The position numbers and the translations under genes are program-made. Source: Pseudomonas hormoni (GTDB lineage: Bacteria > Pseudomonadota > Gammaproteobacteria > Pseudomonadales > Pseudomonadaceae). Taken from it: a stretch of 64,000 nt of DNA. Of the stretch, positions 1 through 9,463 are shown one piece after another (positions within the stretch are counted from its first letter, which is position 1; every line of letters starts with the position of its first letter). The stretch is from assembly GCF_018502625.1 (NCBI RefSeq), contig NZ_CP075566.1:873001-937000 (forward strand), read 5' to 3'. The notes beneath the pieces were generated by a model, which saw only the letters and a program-made list of their open reading frames with translations, did not search any database and was not told the DNA's origin.

Positions 1-393
1 GTCGTCCTCGGCCACGGCGGCAACGGGGGTCAGTTCCTGCCATTGATAGCCGAGCTTGGACACCAGCGGCAACAGGTAGATGTTGTTGGTGCCGATCACC
101 AGTTTTTCTGGATCGCCCTTGTTCATTTTCAGGTCGAGGAAGGCTTCGGCACCATTGCCGCCGCCCTTGTTGAGGACGATGGTATTCACGTCGAGAAACT
201 TGTGGGTGGTGATGATCGACTGGATCAGCCGGCCGAGTTGGTCGGTGCCGCCGCCGGGACCACCGGCAACGACGATTTCGACGTTCTTGTCCGGTTGCCA
301 GGCGGCGTGAGCGAGTGCGGGAAGGGTTCCGGCGGCGATCAGCGTGCAGCCAAGAAATAGACGGGATGTGCGACGGACGAATGCATTTCGCAT
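1..393 (-). CDS. Bug/TctC-family solute-binding protein, 5' part only
   Basis: The first 131 codons of a periplasmic binding protein read leftwards and run off the window. The product starts MRNAFVRR and has a hydrophobic stretch ending around AHA, which looks like a Sec signal peptide. It continues with WQPDKNVEIVVAGGPGGGTD, the typical N-terminal strand and glycine-rich loop of Bug proteins (extracytoplasmic receptors of the tripartite tricarboxylate transporter family). These bind carboxylates. It is divergent from the sugar-acid operon at 912 and 518 bp away from it, so it probably delivers a related substrate. The TctA/TctB membrane partners would lie outside the window if they exist. 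The family call rests on the N-terminal third only. Confidence 0.85.
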   Translation of the reverse strand, partial: MRNAFVRRTSRLFLGCTLIAAGTLPALAHAAWQPDKNVEIVVAGGPGGGTDQLGRLIQSIITTHKFLDVNTIVLNKGGGNGAEAFLDLKMNKGDPEKLVIGTNNIYLLPLVSKLGYQWQELTPVAAVAEDD

Positions 394-911
394 GATGGAA
401 GGCCTCGTTTTTTGTAGTTGTTATGAGTGACTTGTCGGTGTTCAAAAGCTGCAAGCCTGGCCTGAGTGTGGGAAGCCTCCGACCCCGCGTCTAGTCAAAA
501 CAATACATACACCGATAGCCTGCGGTTATAGGTCTGGAGGGCAAATATCGCCATGATCGCCAAGGCCTTTGCGCCAGAGCGGTTTGAGAGGAAAGTCAGG
601 GTAGGCGCTGCCCATTGAAAGCCCCCTGAAAGCAGGGCGTGACATAACCCGAGGCTATCGCCTTATTTCAATCTTTGATTAGACGGTTATCACTGAGCCT
701 TCGATAGTGCTTACCAACGCCGCCTTAAAACGCAATTTAATTGTAGGCGCGAGCTTGTCTCCGGGCGGCGTTCCGACGATGAACTCAAGAGCGCCGCGAT
801 TCGCCAGAAAAACCGCTTAATCGTTAACGTTTTTCGCGAGCAAGCTCGCTCCTACAGTTTCAAAACGGCAAATGTTGCTCCACACAAAAATAATAAATCG
901 AGGTACGCACC
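394..911. other. Divergent intergenic region with one REP doublet
   Basis: No credible gene is seen in these 518 bp. The region separates the leftward binding-protein gene from the rightward catabolic operon and must hold both promoters. A small hairpin of a GCCCCCTG/CAGGGCG type lies near 621-641. The REP doublet at 742-856 lies on the operon side. No operator could be assigned. Confidence 0.6.
742..856. repeat. REP doublet, left arm interrupted
   Basis: The right arm is a clean REP (GCGAGCAAGCTCGCTCCTACA). The left arm starts TGTAGGCGCGAGCTTG but is interrupted by CGGGCGGCGTTCCG at 762-775 before continuing with GATGAACTC. The loop holds TAATCGTTAACGT (818-830), which recurs in the loop of the doublet at 23601-23700. 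Confidence 0.8.
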
Positions 912-2252
912 ATGGCTCGTCCCAGTGCTTCCCTGCATCTGCCCGGCGCAGTTGCCCAGCCCGCCGCCGCGGCCGCACCGCTGACCGGCACGACCAAGGC
1001 CAGCAGTGTGCGCTGGCGGATCTTCGCGATCATCTTCGCGCTGACCATGGTCAACCTGATTGATCGGGTGTCGCTGTCGATTGCGATGCCAACCATCGCC
1101 CATGAATTTTCCCTGTCGCCGAGCATGCAAGGGCTGATCCTCAGCAGCTTCTTCTGGGCCTATGCATTGCTGCAGATTCCTGGCGGCTGGATGATCGATC
1201 GCTTCGGGCCGCACCGGGTCATCAGTTGGTCCACCGGATTGTGGGGCACGTTTCAAGTGCTGGCGGCATTCGCCACGGGCGGCTTGTCATTGTTGTTCGC
1301 CCGCGTCGCACTTGGTGCCGCAGAGGCGCCGTTGTTCCCGTCCGGTGGCAAGTTGATTTCCCTGTGGCTGGCGCCGAGCGAACGCAGTCGCGGCGCCGTG
1401 CTGATGGACAGTGGCAGCCCGCTGGGCGTGGCGCTCGGCGGGTTGATCATTGCCTACCTGATTGCTTCGCTGGACTCCTGGCGCCTGGCGTTTGTAATCG
1501 CCGGTATCGCGACGCTGGTGCTGGCCTGGCTGGCGCGGCGGTATCTGCGTGATGACCCGGCCAGTCACCCGCAAGTGAATGCCGAAGAACTGGAGAAGAT
1601 CAACGCCGGGCGCGCGACGCCTGCTGCCGAAGCGGCACGTGTGCAGGTCAAGGGCCTCGGCATCGCCGCCCGTTCCCTGAGCGGATTGCTCATCGGACGC
1701 GCCAGTTGGGCGATGGTGTATTTCGGGTTGCTGACCTGGGGCCCGAGTTATCTGGCCCAGGCCCGTGGCTTCGATATCAAGGGCATTGGCGCTGCGACGT
1801 TCGTGATTTTCGTGTGCGGCGCGCTGGGTTCGTTGACCGGTGGTTTCCTCTGCGACGGGCTGATCCGCAAGGGCGTCAGTCGCGGGGTCGCGGTCAAGAG
1901 CCTGCTGGCATTTTCCGGTCTGGTAGCCCTCGGCGCGTTTCTGTTGCTGCCGACCCTGACTAACCCTTTTGCCGCCGTGGCGCTGTTGGCCATGACTGCG
2001 TTTTTCCTGATGTGGGGCAGCCTCTACTGGAGCTTCCCGGCATTGCTGGCGGCACCGGCGCGAGTTGGGTTGATCGGCGGTGTGATGAACATGGCTGGCA
2101 GCACGGGCGGTATCGCGGTGCCGATTCTGGTCGGCGTGATCCTGCAAATGGCCGGTGGTTTTGCACCGGTGCTGGGGTTCTTCGCCGCGTGCTCGGCCGT
2201 CTTTGTTTTCGCCACATTGTTCATCAGCCTCGACGAGGTGCGGCATGACTAA
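912..2252 (+). CDS. MFS transporter, anion:cation symporter type
   Basis: A 446-residue major facilitator permease with about 12 hydrophobic segments. After an Ala/Pro-rich cytoplasmic N-terminus (residues 1-35) the first helix carries MVNLIDRVSLSIAMPTI, followed by the loop WMIDRFGPHRV, which is the GxxxDRxGR/K signature of the family. The arrangement resembles the ACS branch (glucarate, galactonate, hexuronate importers). It is the first gene of a tight rightward operon: its last 8 bp overlap the start of the amidohydrolase gene, so translational coupling is likely. The probable substrate is the sugar acid or lactone processed by the downstream enzymes (inference). The start at 912 has an AGG about 8 bp upstream. 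Confidence 0.88.
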   Translation: MARPSASLHLPGAVAQPAAAAAPLTGTTKASSVRWRIFAIIFALTMVNLIDRVSLSIAMPTIAHEFSLSPSMQGLILSSFFWAYALLQIPGGWMIDRFGPHRVISWSTGLWGTFQVLAAFATGGLSLLFARVALGAAEAPLFPSGGKLISLWLAPSERSRGAVLMDSGSPLGVALGGLIIAYLIASLDSWRLAFVIAGIATLVLAWLARRYLRDDPASHPQVNAEELEKINAGRATPAAEAARVQVKGLGIAARSLSGLLIGRASWAMVYFGLLTWGPSYLAQARGFDIKGIGAATFVIFVCGALGSLTGGFLCDGLIRKGVSRGVAVKSLLAFSGLVALGAFLLLPTLTNPFAAVALLAMTAFFLMWGSLYWSFPALLAAPARVGLIGGVMNMAGSTGGIAVPILVGVILQMAGGFAPVLGFFAACSAVFVFATLFISLDEVRHD

Positions 2253-3201
2253 AATGTATGACGGCCCGATCATCGACGCCCATCATCACTTCTGGGATCC
2301 GACGATCAATCACCATCCGTGGCTCGCGCCCGAGGCCAGCATCCCGTTCCGCTACGGTGATTACAACGCGATCAAGCGGCGCTATTTTCCCGACGATTAT
2401 TTCGTCGATGCCGGTCCGCATAACGTCGTGAAAACGGTGTACATCGAGACCGAATGGGACCCGCAAGACCCGATCGGCGAAACCCGTTTCATCGAGCAAC
2501 TCGCCGCCCGTTACGGCGTGCCGAATGCGATCGTTGCGCAAGCCTGGCTCGATCATCCGGACGCCCTCGCGGTGCTCAGCGAGCAAGCGAGTTTCAAGTG
2601 CGTGCGCAGCGTGCGCCACAAGCCCGGCGGACCGACTTCGCCCGCGCAGGTTGGCCATGTGCGCAGCCTGCTGAGCGACGAACACTGGCGCCGCAGCTAC
2701 GCCGCATTGCAAGGGCTGGGGTTGCATTTCGATTTGCAGACGCCCTGGTGGAACCTGCACGAGGCCGAACGGCTGGCCCGGGACTTTCCCGGCACCACCC
2801 TGATTCTCAACCACGCCGGTTTGCCCAATGACCGCAGTGCCGAAGGCCTGGCAGGCTGGCGCCTGGCAATGGCGCGGCTGGCCGAGTGGCCGAACGTACA
2901 GGTGAAGATTTCCGGCCTGGGCGTGGCGGGGCGGGCATGGCGTGCCAAGGACAATGCGTGGATCGTGCGCGAAGTGATCGCCATGTTCGGCACCGATCGG
3001 GTGATGTTCGCCAGCAATTTTCCCGTGGACAGCCTGTGCGGCTCGTTCGACGACATCTACAGCGGTTTCAAATCCATCGTTGCTGACCTGCCGTGGGCGG
3101 ATCAGGAGCGCCTGTTCTACAGCAACGCGCAGCGGGTTTATCGCTGCGAGCCTTGCGCCATTGACCGTACATGGCCCGAACCCTTGAGGAGTGAAGCATG
3201 A
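2245..3201 (+). CDS. Amidohydrolase-2 family protein, probable lactonase
   Basis: A 318-residue metal-dependent hydrolase of the amidohydrolase-related (COG3618) group, which includes L-fuconolactonase and 2-pyrone-4,6-dicarboxylate lactonase. The N-terminus has the metal motif DAHHHFWDP (residues 11-19). A histidine follows in LILNHAGLP, and the late Asp is in MFASNFPVD. These are the expected (beta/alpha)8 active-site positions. The ATG at 2245 is chosen because it overlaps the MFS stop and places the motif at the usual distance from the N-terminus; a start further upstream would add 30 residues that read through the MFS gene. It probably opens a sugar-acid lactone before dehydration. The substrate cannot be told from sequence. 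Confidence 0.85.
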   Translation: MTKMYDGPIIDAHHHFWDPTINHHPWLAPEASIPFRYGDYNAIKRRYFPDDYFVDAGPHNVVKTVYIETEWDPQDPIGETRFIEQLAARYGVPNAIVAQAWLDHPDALAVLSEQASFKCVRSVRHKPGGPTSPAQVGHVRSLLSDEHWRRSYAALQGLGLHFDLQTPWWNLHEAERLARDFPGTTLILNHAGLPNDRSAEGLAGWRLAMARLAEWPNVQVKISGLGVAGRAWRAKDNAWIVREVIAMFGTDRVMFASNFPVDSLCGSFDDIYSGFKSIVADLPWADQERLFYSNAQRVYRCEPCAIDRTWPEPLRSEA

Positions 3202-4202
3202 ACAAGACAACCATCGCCATGGTCCTGGGCGACCCGGCGGGCATCGGCCCGGAACTGATCGCACGCCTGCTCGCGGAACCTCAGGTTCGCAGCCAGGCCA
3301 ACGTGATCCTGATTGCCGACGAGGCGGAAATGCGTCGCGGCATGCGCATCGCCGGGGTGGAATTTCCTTACCGTCGTGTGGAGTCGCTGGATCAGCTGTC
3401 ATTTGTCGATGACACGCCGCTGTTCTACGACTTTCGCGGCGATACGATCGGTGAGTTCCCGCGCAGCGAAGCCAGTGTCATCGGCGGCCGGTACAGCCTC
3501 GACACCCTGGAAAAAGCCCTGCGCCTGACCGAGGCCGGCACCACCGATGCCATCTTGTTCGGGCCGCTGAACAAGACCTCGTTGCACATGGCCGGCATGG
3601 CCCACAACGATGAGCTGCACTGGTTCGCCGAGCTGCTGGATTTCCACGGGCCGTTCTGCGAGTTCAACGTGCTCGACAATCTGTGGACGTCGCGAGTGAC
3701 GTCGCATGTGGCGCTGGCCGAGGTGCCGGGCATGCTGACTCAAGCGCGGGTGGTGGAAGCGATCCAGCTGATCGACACCGCGCTCAAGCGCAACGGCCTG
3801 GAAAAACCGCGCATCGGCGTCTGCGGATTGAACCCGCACAACGGCGACAACGGTTCGTTCGGTCGCGAAGAGCTGGACATCATCGGCCCGGCGGTTCGCT
3901 CGGCGCAGGCGTTGGGGATTGCGGCTGAAGGTCCGTACCCGGGCGACACGATTTTCCTCAAGGTTCAGGGCGATGCCAGCGCCTTCGACGCAGTGGTGAC
4001 GATGTACCACGACCAGGGGCAGATCGCGATCAAGTTGATGGGCTTCTCCCGTGGGGTGACGGTGCAGGGTGGCTTGCCGATTCCGATTACCACGCCGGCC
4101 CACGGCACCGCGTTTGATATCTCGGGCCAGGGCAAGGCCAATGTCGGCGCAATCCGCCAGGCGTTCGAGATCGCGTGCCGGATGGGCGCCAACACCTACT
4201 GA
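3198..4202 (+). CDS. PdxA-family dehydrogenase (PdxA2-like)
   Basis: A 334-residue protein of the 4-hydroxythreonine-4-phosphate dehydrogenase family. It begins with the conserved MVLGDPAGIGPEL and keeps the metal histidines: HNDELHW in the middle, TSHVALAEVP, and MYHDQGQIAIKLMGF near residue 260. The C-terminal PAHGTAFDISGQGKANVG is also typical. The ATGA overlap with the preceding stop and an AGGAG 8 bp upstream fix the start. Genes like this inside catabolic operons are not the pyridoxal-synthesis pdxA. Characterised PdxA2 enzymes oxidise 4-phospho-D-threonate/erythronate made by a DUF1537 kinase, but no kinase is present here. The enzyme may therefore act on an unphosphorylated hydroxy acid, or the kinase may be elsewhere. 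Confidence 0.82.
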   Translation: MNKTTIAMVLGDPAGIGPELIARLLAEPQVRSQANVILIADEAEMRRGMRIAGVEFPYRRVESLDQLSFVDDTPLFYDFRGDTIGEFPRSEASVIGGRYSLDTLEKALRLTEAGTTDAILFGPLNKTSLHMAGMAHNDELHWFAELLDFHGPFCEFNVLDNLWTSRVTSHVALAEVPGMLTQARVVEAIQLIDTALKRNGLEKPRIGVCGLNPHNGDNGSFGREELDIIGPAVRSAQALGIAAEGPYPGDTIFLKVQGDASAFDAVVTMYHDQGQIAIKLMGFSRGVTVQGGLPIPITTPAHGTAFDISGQGKANVGAIRQAFEIACRMGANTY

Positions 4203-4218
4203 AACAACGCAATCCCCC

Positions 4219-4307
4219 TGTGGGAGCGAGCCTGCTCGCGATAGCGATCTGACAGTCGCTTCAAGGGTGTCTGTCATGCCGTCATCGCGAGCAGGCTCGC
4301 TCCCACA
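4219..4307. repeat. REP doublet (inverted pair)
   Basis: TGTGGGAGCGAGCCTGCTCGCGA faces its inverted copy ending GGCTCGCTCCCACA, with a short loop rich in CTGACAG/CTGTCA. It sits in the 317-bp gap between the pdxA-like and enolase genes. It may stabilise or partly terminate the upstream half of the operon message. Confidence 0.9.
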
Positions 4308-4519
4308 TTTTTTTGCGTTGCGGCTGATAACCCGATCTACCTGATAACTCGTTTTTGCGATCACTCCAGGTTATCGACGGATGTGCAGAAGTGATTATCC
4401 GCACCCCCCAAGCGCTGGCTAAAGTCGCTCCATCGAATGCCGGACCCCGCCACCCGAGCGGCTCTGCGCACACGACTCAAACAACTACAAAAAGCCGGCA
4501 GCGCAAGGAATCCGTACCC

Positions 4520-5695
4520 ATGAAAATCAAAGCTATCCGTACCCGCGTTTTCGAGTGGAAAGGCAAAGTCGTCCCGCCGCAAGCGCACTTCTGCACCAAC
4601 GCCAGCGACATCCTGTTCGAGCGCGGCGACGCCATGGGCTCGTTCCGTTTCCACGGCTGGCTGGTGGTGGAAGTCGAGACCGACACCGGACTCGTCGGCA
4701 TCGGTAACTGCGCCCTGGCGCCGCGTGTGGCCAAGGAAATCATCGACACGTACCTGGCGCCGATTGCGCTTGGCGAAGACCCGTTCGACAACGAATACAT
4801 CTGGCAGAAGATGTACCGCCAGAGCCACGCCTGGGGCCGCAAAGGCATCGGCATGGCGGCGATCTCGGCGATCGACATCGCGATCTGGGACATCATGGGC
4901 AAAGCCGTCAACAAACCGGTGTTCAAACTGCTCGGCGGCCGCACTAAAGAAAAGATCTGGACCTACGCCTCCAAGCTCTACGCCAACGACAACCTCGACC
5001 TGTTCCTCGAAGAAGCCCAGGGCTATCTGAACCAGGGTTTCACCGCGCTGAAAATGCGTTTCGGCTACGGCCCGAAAGACGGCCCGGCGGGCATGCGCAA
5101 GAACATCGAACAAGTGCGGGCGTTGCGTGAACTGGCCGGCCCGGACATCGACATCATGCTCGAATGCTACATGGGCTGGACCCTGGAATATGCGCGGCGC
5201 ATGTTGCCGAAACTCGCCGAATTCGAACCGCGCTGGCTCGAAGAGCCGGTGATCGCCGACGACATCGAAGGCTACATCGAGCTGAAAAAAATGGGGATCA
5301 TGCCGATCTCCGGTGGCGAGCATGAGTTCACCTCGTACGGCTTCAAAGACCTGCTGGAACGCCGCGCCGTCGACGTGATCCAGTACGACACCAACCGCGT
5401 CGGCGGCATCACCGCCGCGCGCAAGATCAACGCCATGGCCGAGGCCTGGTCGGTGCCGGTGATCCCTCACGCCGGGCAGATGCACAACTACCACCTGACC
5501 ATGTCCACCACCGCCTCGCCAATGGCCGAGTTCTTCCCGGTGTTCGACGTCGAGGTCGGCAACGAACTCTTCTACTACGTATTCAAGGGCGAGCCGCAAC
5601 CGGTCAACGGCTACATCCAGCTCGACGACAACACGCCAGGTTTGGGCCTGGAAATCTCCGATGAGTATTTGAGCGACTTCAACATCATCGAGTGA
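4520..5695 (+). CDS. Enolase-superfamily sugar-acid dehydratase (RhmD-like)
   Basis: A 391-residue member of the mandelate racemase branch of the enolase superfamily. It has a Lys in TALKMRF (K178), acidic metal ligands in MLECYMGW (E215), WLEEPV (E241) and GGEHEF (E267), the D290 of QYDTNR and the H317 of [12 protein letters not shown]. The His/Asp pair plus [16 protein letters not shown] near the end resembles L-rhamnonate dehydratase, which converts an aldonate to its 2-keto-3-deoxy acid. The ATG at 4520 follows AAGGA and places the conserved N-terminal strand at the start; the open frame upstream lacks family similarity. Exact substrate unknown. Confidence 0.85.
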   Translation: MKIKAIRTRVFEWKGKVVPPQAHFCTNASDILFERGDAMGSFRFHGWLVVEVETDTGLVGIGNCALAPRVAKEIIDTYLAPIALGEDPFDNEYIWQKMYRQSHAWGRKGIGMAAISAIDIAIWDIMGKAVNKPVFKLLGGRTKEKIWTYASKLYANDNLDLFLEEAQGYLNQGFTALKMRFGYGPKDGPAGMRKNIEQVRALRELAGPDIDIMLECYMGWTLEYARRMLPKLAEFEPRWLEEPVIADDIEGYIELKKMGIMPISGGEHEFTSYGFKDLLERRAVDVIQYDTNRVGGITAARKINAMAEAWSVPVIPHAGQMHNYHLTMSTTASPMAEFFPVFDVEVGNELFYYVFKGEPQPVNGYIQLDDNTPGLGLEISDEYLSDFNIIE

Positions 5696-5725
5696 CCCAA
5701 ATCCCCGACTTTATGGAGGGCCGTC

Positions 5726-6721
5726 ATGCGCCTGATTCAATTTGAAAACTCTGCCGGTGAGCGCCAGGTCGGCGTTGTCGAAGGCTCACAGGTCCAGGTG
5801 CTGAAAGGCACCCGCAGCACCCGTGAACTGGCACTCGCGGCGATCCGCGCCCAACGTAGCCTGGAAGACGAAGTTGCCCAGCGCGGCACCGAGCCTGGGC
5901 CGGATTACGCGCAGCTGTTGCAGCAGGGCCAGGTCCTGCCGCCGCTGGACCACGAAGACCCGGCCCATTGCCTGATCAGCGGCACCGGCCTGACCCATCT
6001 GGGCAGCGCTTCGGCGCGAGACAAGATGCATCAGCAGGACGGCGCCGTTGAAGCCGGCATGACCGACACCATGCGCATTTTCAAGTGGGGCCTTGAGGGG
6101 GGCAAACCCGCCGCCGGTCAGGTCGGTGCTCAACCGGAGTGGTTCTACAAGGGTGACGGCAGCATCGTCGTGCGCCCCGGCGCGGATTTCCCGGTGCCGC
6201 CGTTTGCCGAGGATGCTGGCGAGGAACCCGAACTGACCGGCCTCTACGTGATCGGCGACGACGGCCTGCCATATCGCGTCGGTTATGCGCTGGGTAACGA
6301 GTTCTCCGACCATGTCATGGAGCGGCGCAATTACCTGTACCTCGCCCATTCGAAACTGCGTTTCTGCGCCTACGGTCCGGAGCTGCGCGTCGGTGAGTTG
6401 CCCAAACACCTGGCCGGCACCAGCCGCATCATCCGCAACGGCGAAACCCTCTGGGAAAAAGAGTTTCTCAGCGGCGAAGACAACATGTGCCACAGCCTCG
6501 CCAACCTCGAATTCCATCACTTCAAGTACGCGCAGTTTCTGCGGCCCGGCGATGTCCATGTGCATTACTTCGGCACCGCCACGCTGTCATTTGCCGACGG
6601 GGTGAAAACCCAACCGGGCGATCGCTTCCAGATCAGCCTCGATGCGTTCGGTGCAGCGTTGGAAAACGGTATCGGCGAAAGCGCCCAGCCGTTGGCCATC
6701 GGTCAGGTTCGCGTGCTTTAA
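5726..6721 (+). CDS. GguC/AraD1-type fumarylacetoacetate-hydrolase-fold protein
   Basis: A 331-residue protein with the FAH-like C-terminal domain: SGTGLTHLGSASARD, then GYALGNEFSDHVMERRNYLYLAHSK, then EDNMCHSLANLEFHHF and FLRPGDVHVHYFGTATLSF. This pattern is the GguC/AraD1 group found in arabinonate and galactarate operons, where the proteins are thought to dehydrate 2-keto-3-deoxy-pentonates to 2-ketoglutarate semialdehyde. A strong GGAGG lies 8 bp before the ATG, and the gene follows the enolase by 30 bp. It would take the enolase product and feed the dehydrogenase that follows. Confidence 0.85.
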   Translation: MRLIQFENSAGERQVGVVEGSQVQVLKGTRSTRELALAAIRAQRSLEDEVAQRGTEPGPDYAQLLQQGQVLPPLDHEDPAHCLISGTGLTHLGSASARDKMHQQDGAVEAGMTDTMRIFKWGLEGGKPAAGQVGAQPEWFYKGDGSIVVRPGADFPVPPFAEDAGEEPELTGLYVIGDDGLPYRVGYALGNEFSDHVMERRNYLYLAHSKLRFCAYGPELRVGELPKHLAGTSRIIRNGETLWEKEFLSGEDNMCHSLANLEFHHFKYAQFLRPGDVHVHYFGTATLSFADGVKTQPGDRFQISLDAFGAALENGIGESAQPLAIGQVRVL

Positions 6722-6763
6722 GCCTTCAACCTCCGGCGCTGTCCGCCGGTCAAGGACACCTTT

Positions 6764-8344
6764 ATGACCACGCTACTCGGACACAACTACATAGGCGGTC
6801 GCCGCAGCGCCAACGGCACGTTGCAGCTGCAAAGCCTCGACGCGACCACCGGTGAGCCGTTGCCCGGCACTTTCTTCCAGGCCACTGAAGCCGAAGTGGA
6901 TGCCGCCGCCAAAGCCGCCGCCGCGGCGTACCCGGTCTACCGCAACCTGAGCGCGGAAAGACGCGCGGCCTTCCTCGACGCCATCGCCGATGAAATCGAT
7001 GCGCTGGGCGATGATTTCGTCGCCACTGTATGCCGTGAAACAGCTTTGCCGGCCGGTCGTATTCAGGGCGAGCGCGGACGAACGAGTGGCCAGATGCGTC
7101 TGTTCGCCAAGGTCCTGCGGCGCGGTGATTTCTATGGGGCGCGGATTGACCAGGCGTTGCCGGATCGCCAGCCGTTGCCGCGTCCGGATTTGCGTCAGTA
7201 CCGCATCGCCATCGGACCGGTTGCGGTGTTCGGCGCGAGTAACTTCCCGCTCGCGTTTTCGACGGCAGGTGGCGACACCGCCTCGGCACTGGCCGCCGGT
7301 TGCCCGGTGGTGTTCAAGGCGCACAGCGGGCACATGGCGACCGCCGAATGGGTGGCGGACGCGATCTTCCGCGCCGCCGAGCGTACCGAGATGCCGGCCG
7401 GCGTGTTCAACATGATCTATGGCGGCGGCGTCGGTGAGTGGCTGGTCAAGCACCCGGCGATTCAGGCAGTGGGTTTCACCGGTTCGCTCAAGGGCGGCAA
7501 TGCCCTGAGCCACATGGCCGCGAGCCGGCCGCAACCGATCCCGGTGTTTGCCGAGATGTCGAGCATTAACCCGGTGTTCCTGTTGCCCGAGGCCCTCAAG
7601 GTGCGTGGCGAGCAGATCGCTGCGCAACTGGCCGGTTCAGTGACGCTGGGTTGCGGTCAGTTCTGTACCAACCCGGGTCTGGTCATCGGCCTGCGCTCAC
7701 CGCAGTTCAGCACCTTCCTCGAAACGTTGTGCGCCAGCATGAACCAGCAACCGGCGCAAACCATGCTCAACGCCGGCGCACTCGTCAGCTACAGCAAAGG
7801 CCTGGGCGAACTGCACGAACATCCGGGGCTGACGCACCTGGCGGGCAAACCTCAGCAGGGCAATCAGGCGCAGCCACAGGTGTTCAAGGCGGATGTCAGC
7901 CTGTTGCTCAAGGGCGATGAACTGCTTCAGGAAGAGGTGTTCGGGCCGACGACCATCGTCATTGAAGTCGAAGACCAGGCGCAACTCGCGGCCGCGCTGC
8001 ACGGTTTGCGCGGGCAACTGACGGCGACGCTGATCGGCGAGGCCGAAGAGCTGCTGGAATACCGCTGGCTGGCTGAATGGCTGCAGGAAAAGGTCGGGCG
8101 GATTTTGCTCAATGGCTATCCGACCGGGGTCGAGGTGTGTGAGGCGATGGTGCATGGCGGGCCGTATCCGGCGACGTCGGATGCGCGGGGGACATCGGTG
8201 GGCACATTGGCTATCGACCGATTCCTGCGGCCGGTGTGCTTCCAGAATTATCCGGATGCGTTGTTGCCCGCGGCATTGCAAAACGCGAATCCGCTGGGGA
8301 TTCGGCGGTTGGTGGATGGGGAGGTCAGTCAGTCGGCTTTGTAG
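6764..8344 (+). CDS. 2-ketoglutarate-semialdehyde dehydrogenase (NADP+), KGSADH type
   Basis: A 526-residue aldehyde dehydrogenase. It has the cofactor region PVAVFGASNFPLAFSTAGGD, the general base region PVFAEMSSINPVF and the catalytic cysteine in GCGQFCTNPG, followed by EEVFGPTTIV. The EMSS motif and FCTNPG context are those of 2,5-dioxovalerate (ketoglutarate semialdehyde) dehydrogenases. It is the last gene of the operon and would produce 2-oxoglutarate for the TCA cycle. The ATG has an AGGA 7 bp upstream. A REP pair follows the stop directly. Confidence 0.88.
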   Translation: MTTLLGHNYIGGRRSANGTLQLQSLDATTGEPLPGTFFQATEAEVDAAAKAAAAAYPVYRNLSAERRAAFLDAIADEIDALGDDFVATVCRETALPAGRIQGERGRTSGQMRLFAKVLRRGDFYGARIDQALPDRQPLPRPDLRQYRIAIGPVAVFGASNFPLAFSTAGGDTASALAAGCPVVFKAHSGHMATAEWVADAIFRAAERTEMPAGVFNMIYGGGVGEWLVKHPAIQAVGFTGSLKGGNALSHMAASRPQPIPVFAEMSSINPVFLLPEALKVRGEQIAAQLAGSVTLGCGQFCTNPGLVIGLRSPQFSTFLETLCASMNQQPAQTMLNAGALVSYSKGLGELHEHPGLTHLAGKPQQGNQAQPQVFKADVSLLLKGDELLQEEVFGPTTIVIEVEDQAQLAAALHGLRGQLTATLIGEAEELLEYRWLAEWLQEKVGRILLNGYPTGVEVCEAMVHGGPYPATSDARGTSVGTLAIDRFLRPVCFQNYPDALLPAALQNANPLGIRRLVDGEVSQSAL

Positions 8345-8357
8345 TGCCTGAGCGATT

Positions 8358-8453
8358 GCCTTCGCGGGCAAGCCTCGCTCCTACAGGTTTAGTGTCGTGC
8401 TCAAAGTACGTGAACGACACTGTACTGTAGGAGCGAGGCTTGCCCGCGAAGGC
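8358..8453. repeat. REP doublet between convergent genes
   Basis: Inverted REP pair in the opposite orientation to the other doublets: GCCTTCGCGGGCAAGCC starts the pair and GGCTTGCCCGCGAAGGC closes it, with the TGTAGGAGC ends facing inwards. The adjacent genes converge on it. Confidence 0.9.
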
Positions 8454-8474
8454 TTCATCAGCCCCACCATAAAT

Positions 8475-9383
8475 CTACTTGGCAGCCACCGCTGCAGCCT
8501 TCACCACCGTAGTCTTCAACACCAACCACAACGCCGCCGCAATCAACACCCCGCCATAAATGTGCGCCATCGACAGCGGCTCATCCAGCAACAACGCCCC
8601 CCACAACACCCCGAACGGCGGGATCAGGAAGGTCGTGGTCATCGACTTCACCGGCCCGACCGAGCTGAGCAGGCGGAAGTAAATAATGTACGCCAACGCG
8701 GTACACATCAGCCCCAACCCCAGCAACGACAGCCACACACTCCAGCCGCCCCAGCTCGCCGGCGGCTGGCTGATCACGCTGTAACCGAACAGCGGCAACA
8801 GAAACAAAGTCGCCCCAAGCATGCTGCCCAGTGCCGAAAGACGACTGTCGAGACCACCGGCCTGATCGAGCCAGCGGCGAGCAAGGAACCCGGCGAAGCC
8901 ATAACAGGTGGTGGCGAGCAGGCAGGCGAGGGCGCCCATCAGCAATTGCAGGTCGAACGCCACCGGACCGGCGCGGGTCAGGATGCCGACGCCGAACAGA
9001 CCGAGGAACACCCCGCCCAGCTTGGCGGCGGTGAGTCGTTCACTGAAGAACAGCCCGCCGATCAACACGCCCATCAATGGCGTGGTGGCGTTGAAGATTG
9101 CCGAATAACCGGCGGGCAGCACCTGGGCCGCCACGGAATAGAGGGTCGCCGGAATCCCGGAGTTGATCACCCCGAGCAGCATCACGGTTTTCAGTTTGCC
9201 TTTGAAATCCCAGCTGATGCGCATCAGCCCGAGAATCACCAGCAACCCCGCCGCTGCGATCGAGACGCGGAAAAACGCCGTGGGCACGGTGCCGATCACC
9301 GGGGCAATGATGCGCATGAACAGGAAGCTCGCGCCCCAGATGGCCGCCAGCGACAGTAAACGAATGGTATCGACAGGGCTCAC
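8475..9383 (-). CDS. DMT-superfamily (EamA) transporter
   Basis: A 302-residue inner-membrane protein with ten hydrophobic segments arranged as two EamA repeats. The first repeat carries LAAIWGASFLFMRI near residue 12 and the second ALAYIIYFRLLSSVGPVKSMTTTFLIPPFGVLWG. Such proteins export metabolites or amino acids; the substrate is not predictable. The gene is monocistronic, convergent with the dehydrogenase gene, and upstream of it lies a REP pair (9464-9556). Confidence 0.85.
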   Translation of the reverse strand: MSPVDTIRLLSLAAIWGASFLFMRIIAPVIGTVPTAFFRVSIAAAGLLVILGLMRISWDFKGKLKTVMLLGVINSGIPATLYSVAAQVLPAGYSAIFNATTPLMGVLIGGLFFSERLTAAKLGGVFLGLFGVGILTRAGPVAFDLQLLMGALACLLATTCYGFAGFLARRWLDQAGGLDSRLSALGSMLGATLFLLPLFGYSVISQPPASWGGWSVWLSLLGLGLMCTALAYIIYFRLLSSVGPVKSMTTTFLIPPFGVLWGALLLDEPLSMAHIYGGVLIAAALWLVLKTTVVKAAAVAAK

Positions 9384-9463
9384 GGCGCACTCCTTCCTTG
9401 ATGGGGACGAGAGTGTTGCCGAGAGCCTTGCCTATGGCAACCGAAAAACCGGCACTCAATTTT

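Noticed and set aside
3198..4202. Vitamin B6 biosynthesis pdxA
   Set aside because: It lies in a catabolic operon and is of the PdxA2 type; the housekeeping pdxA is normally next to surA/ksgA.
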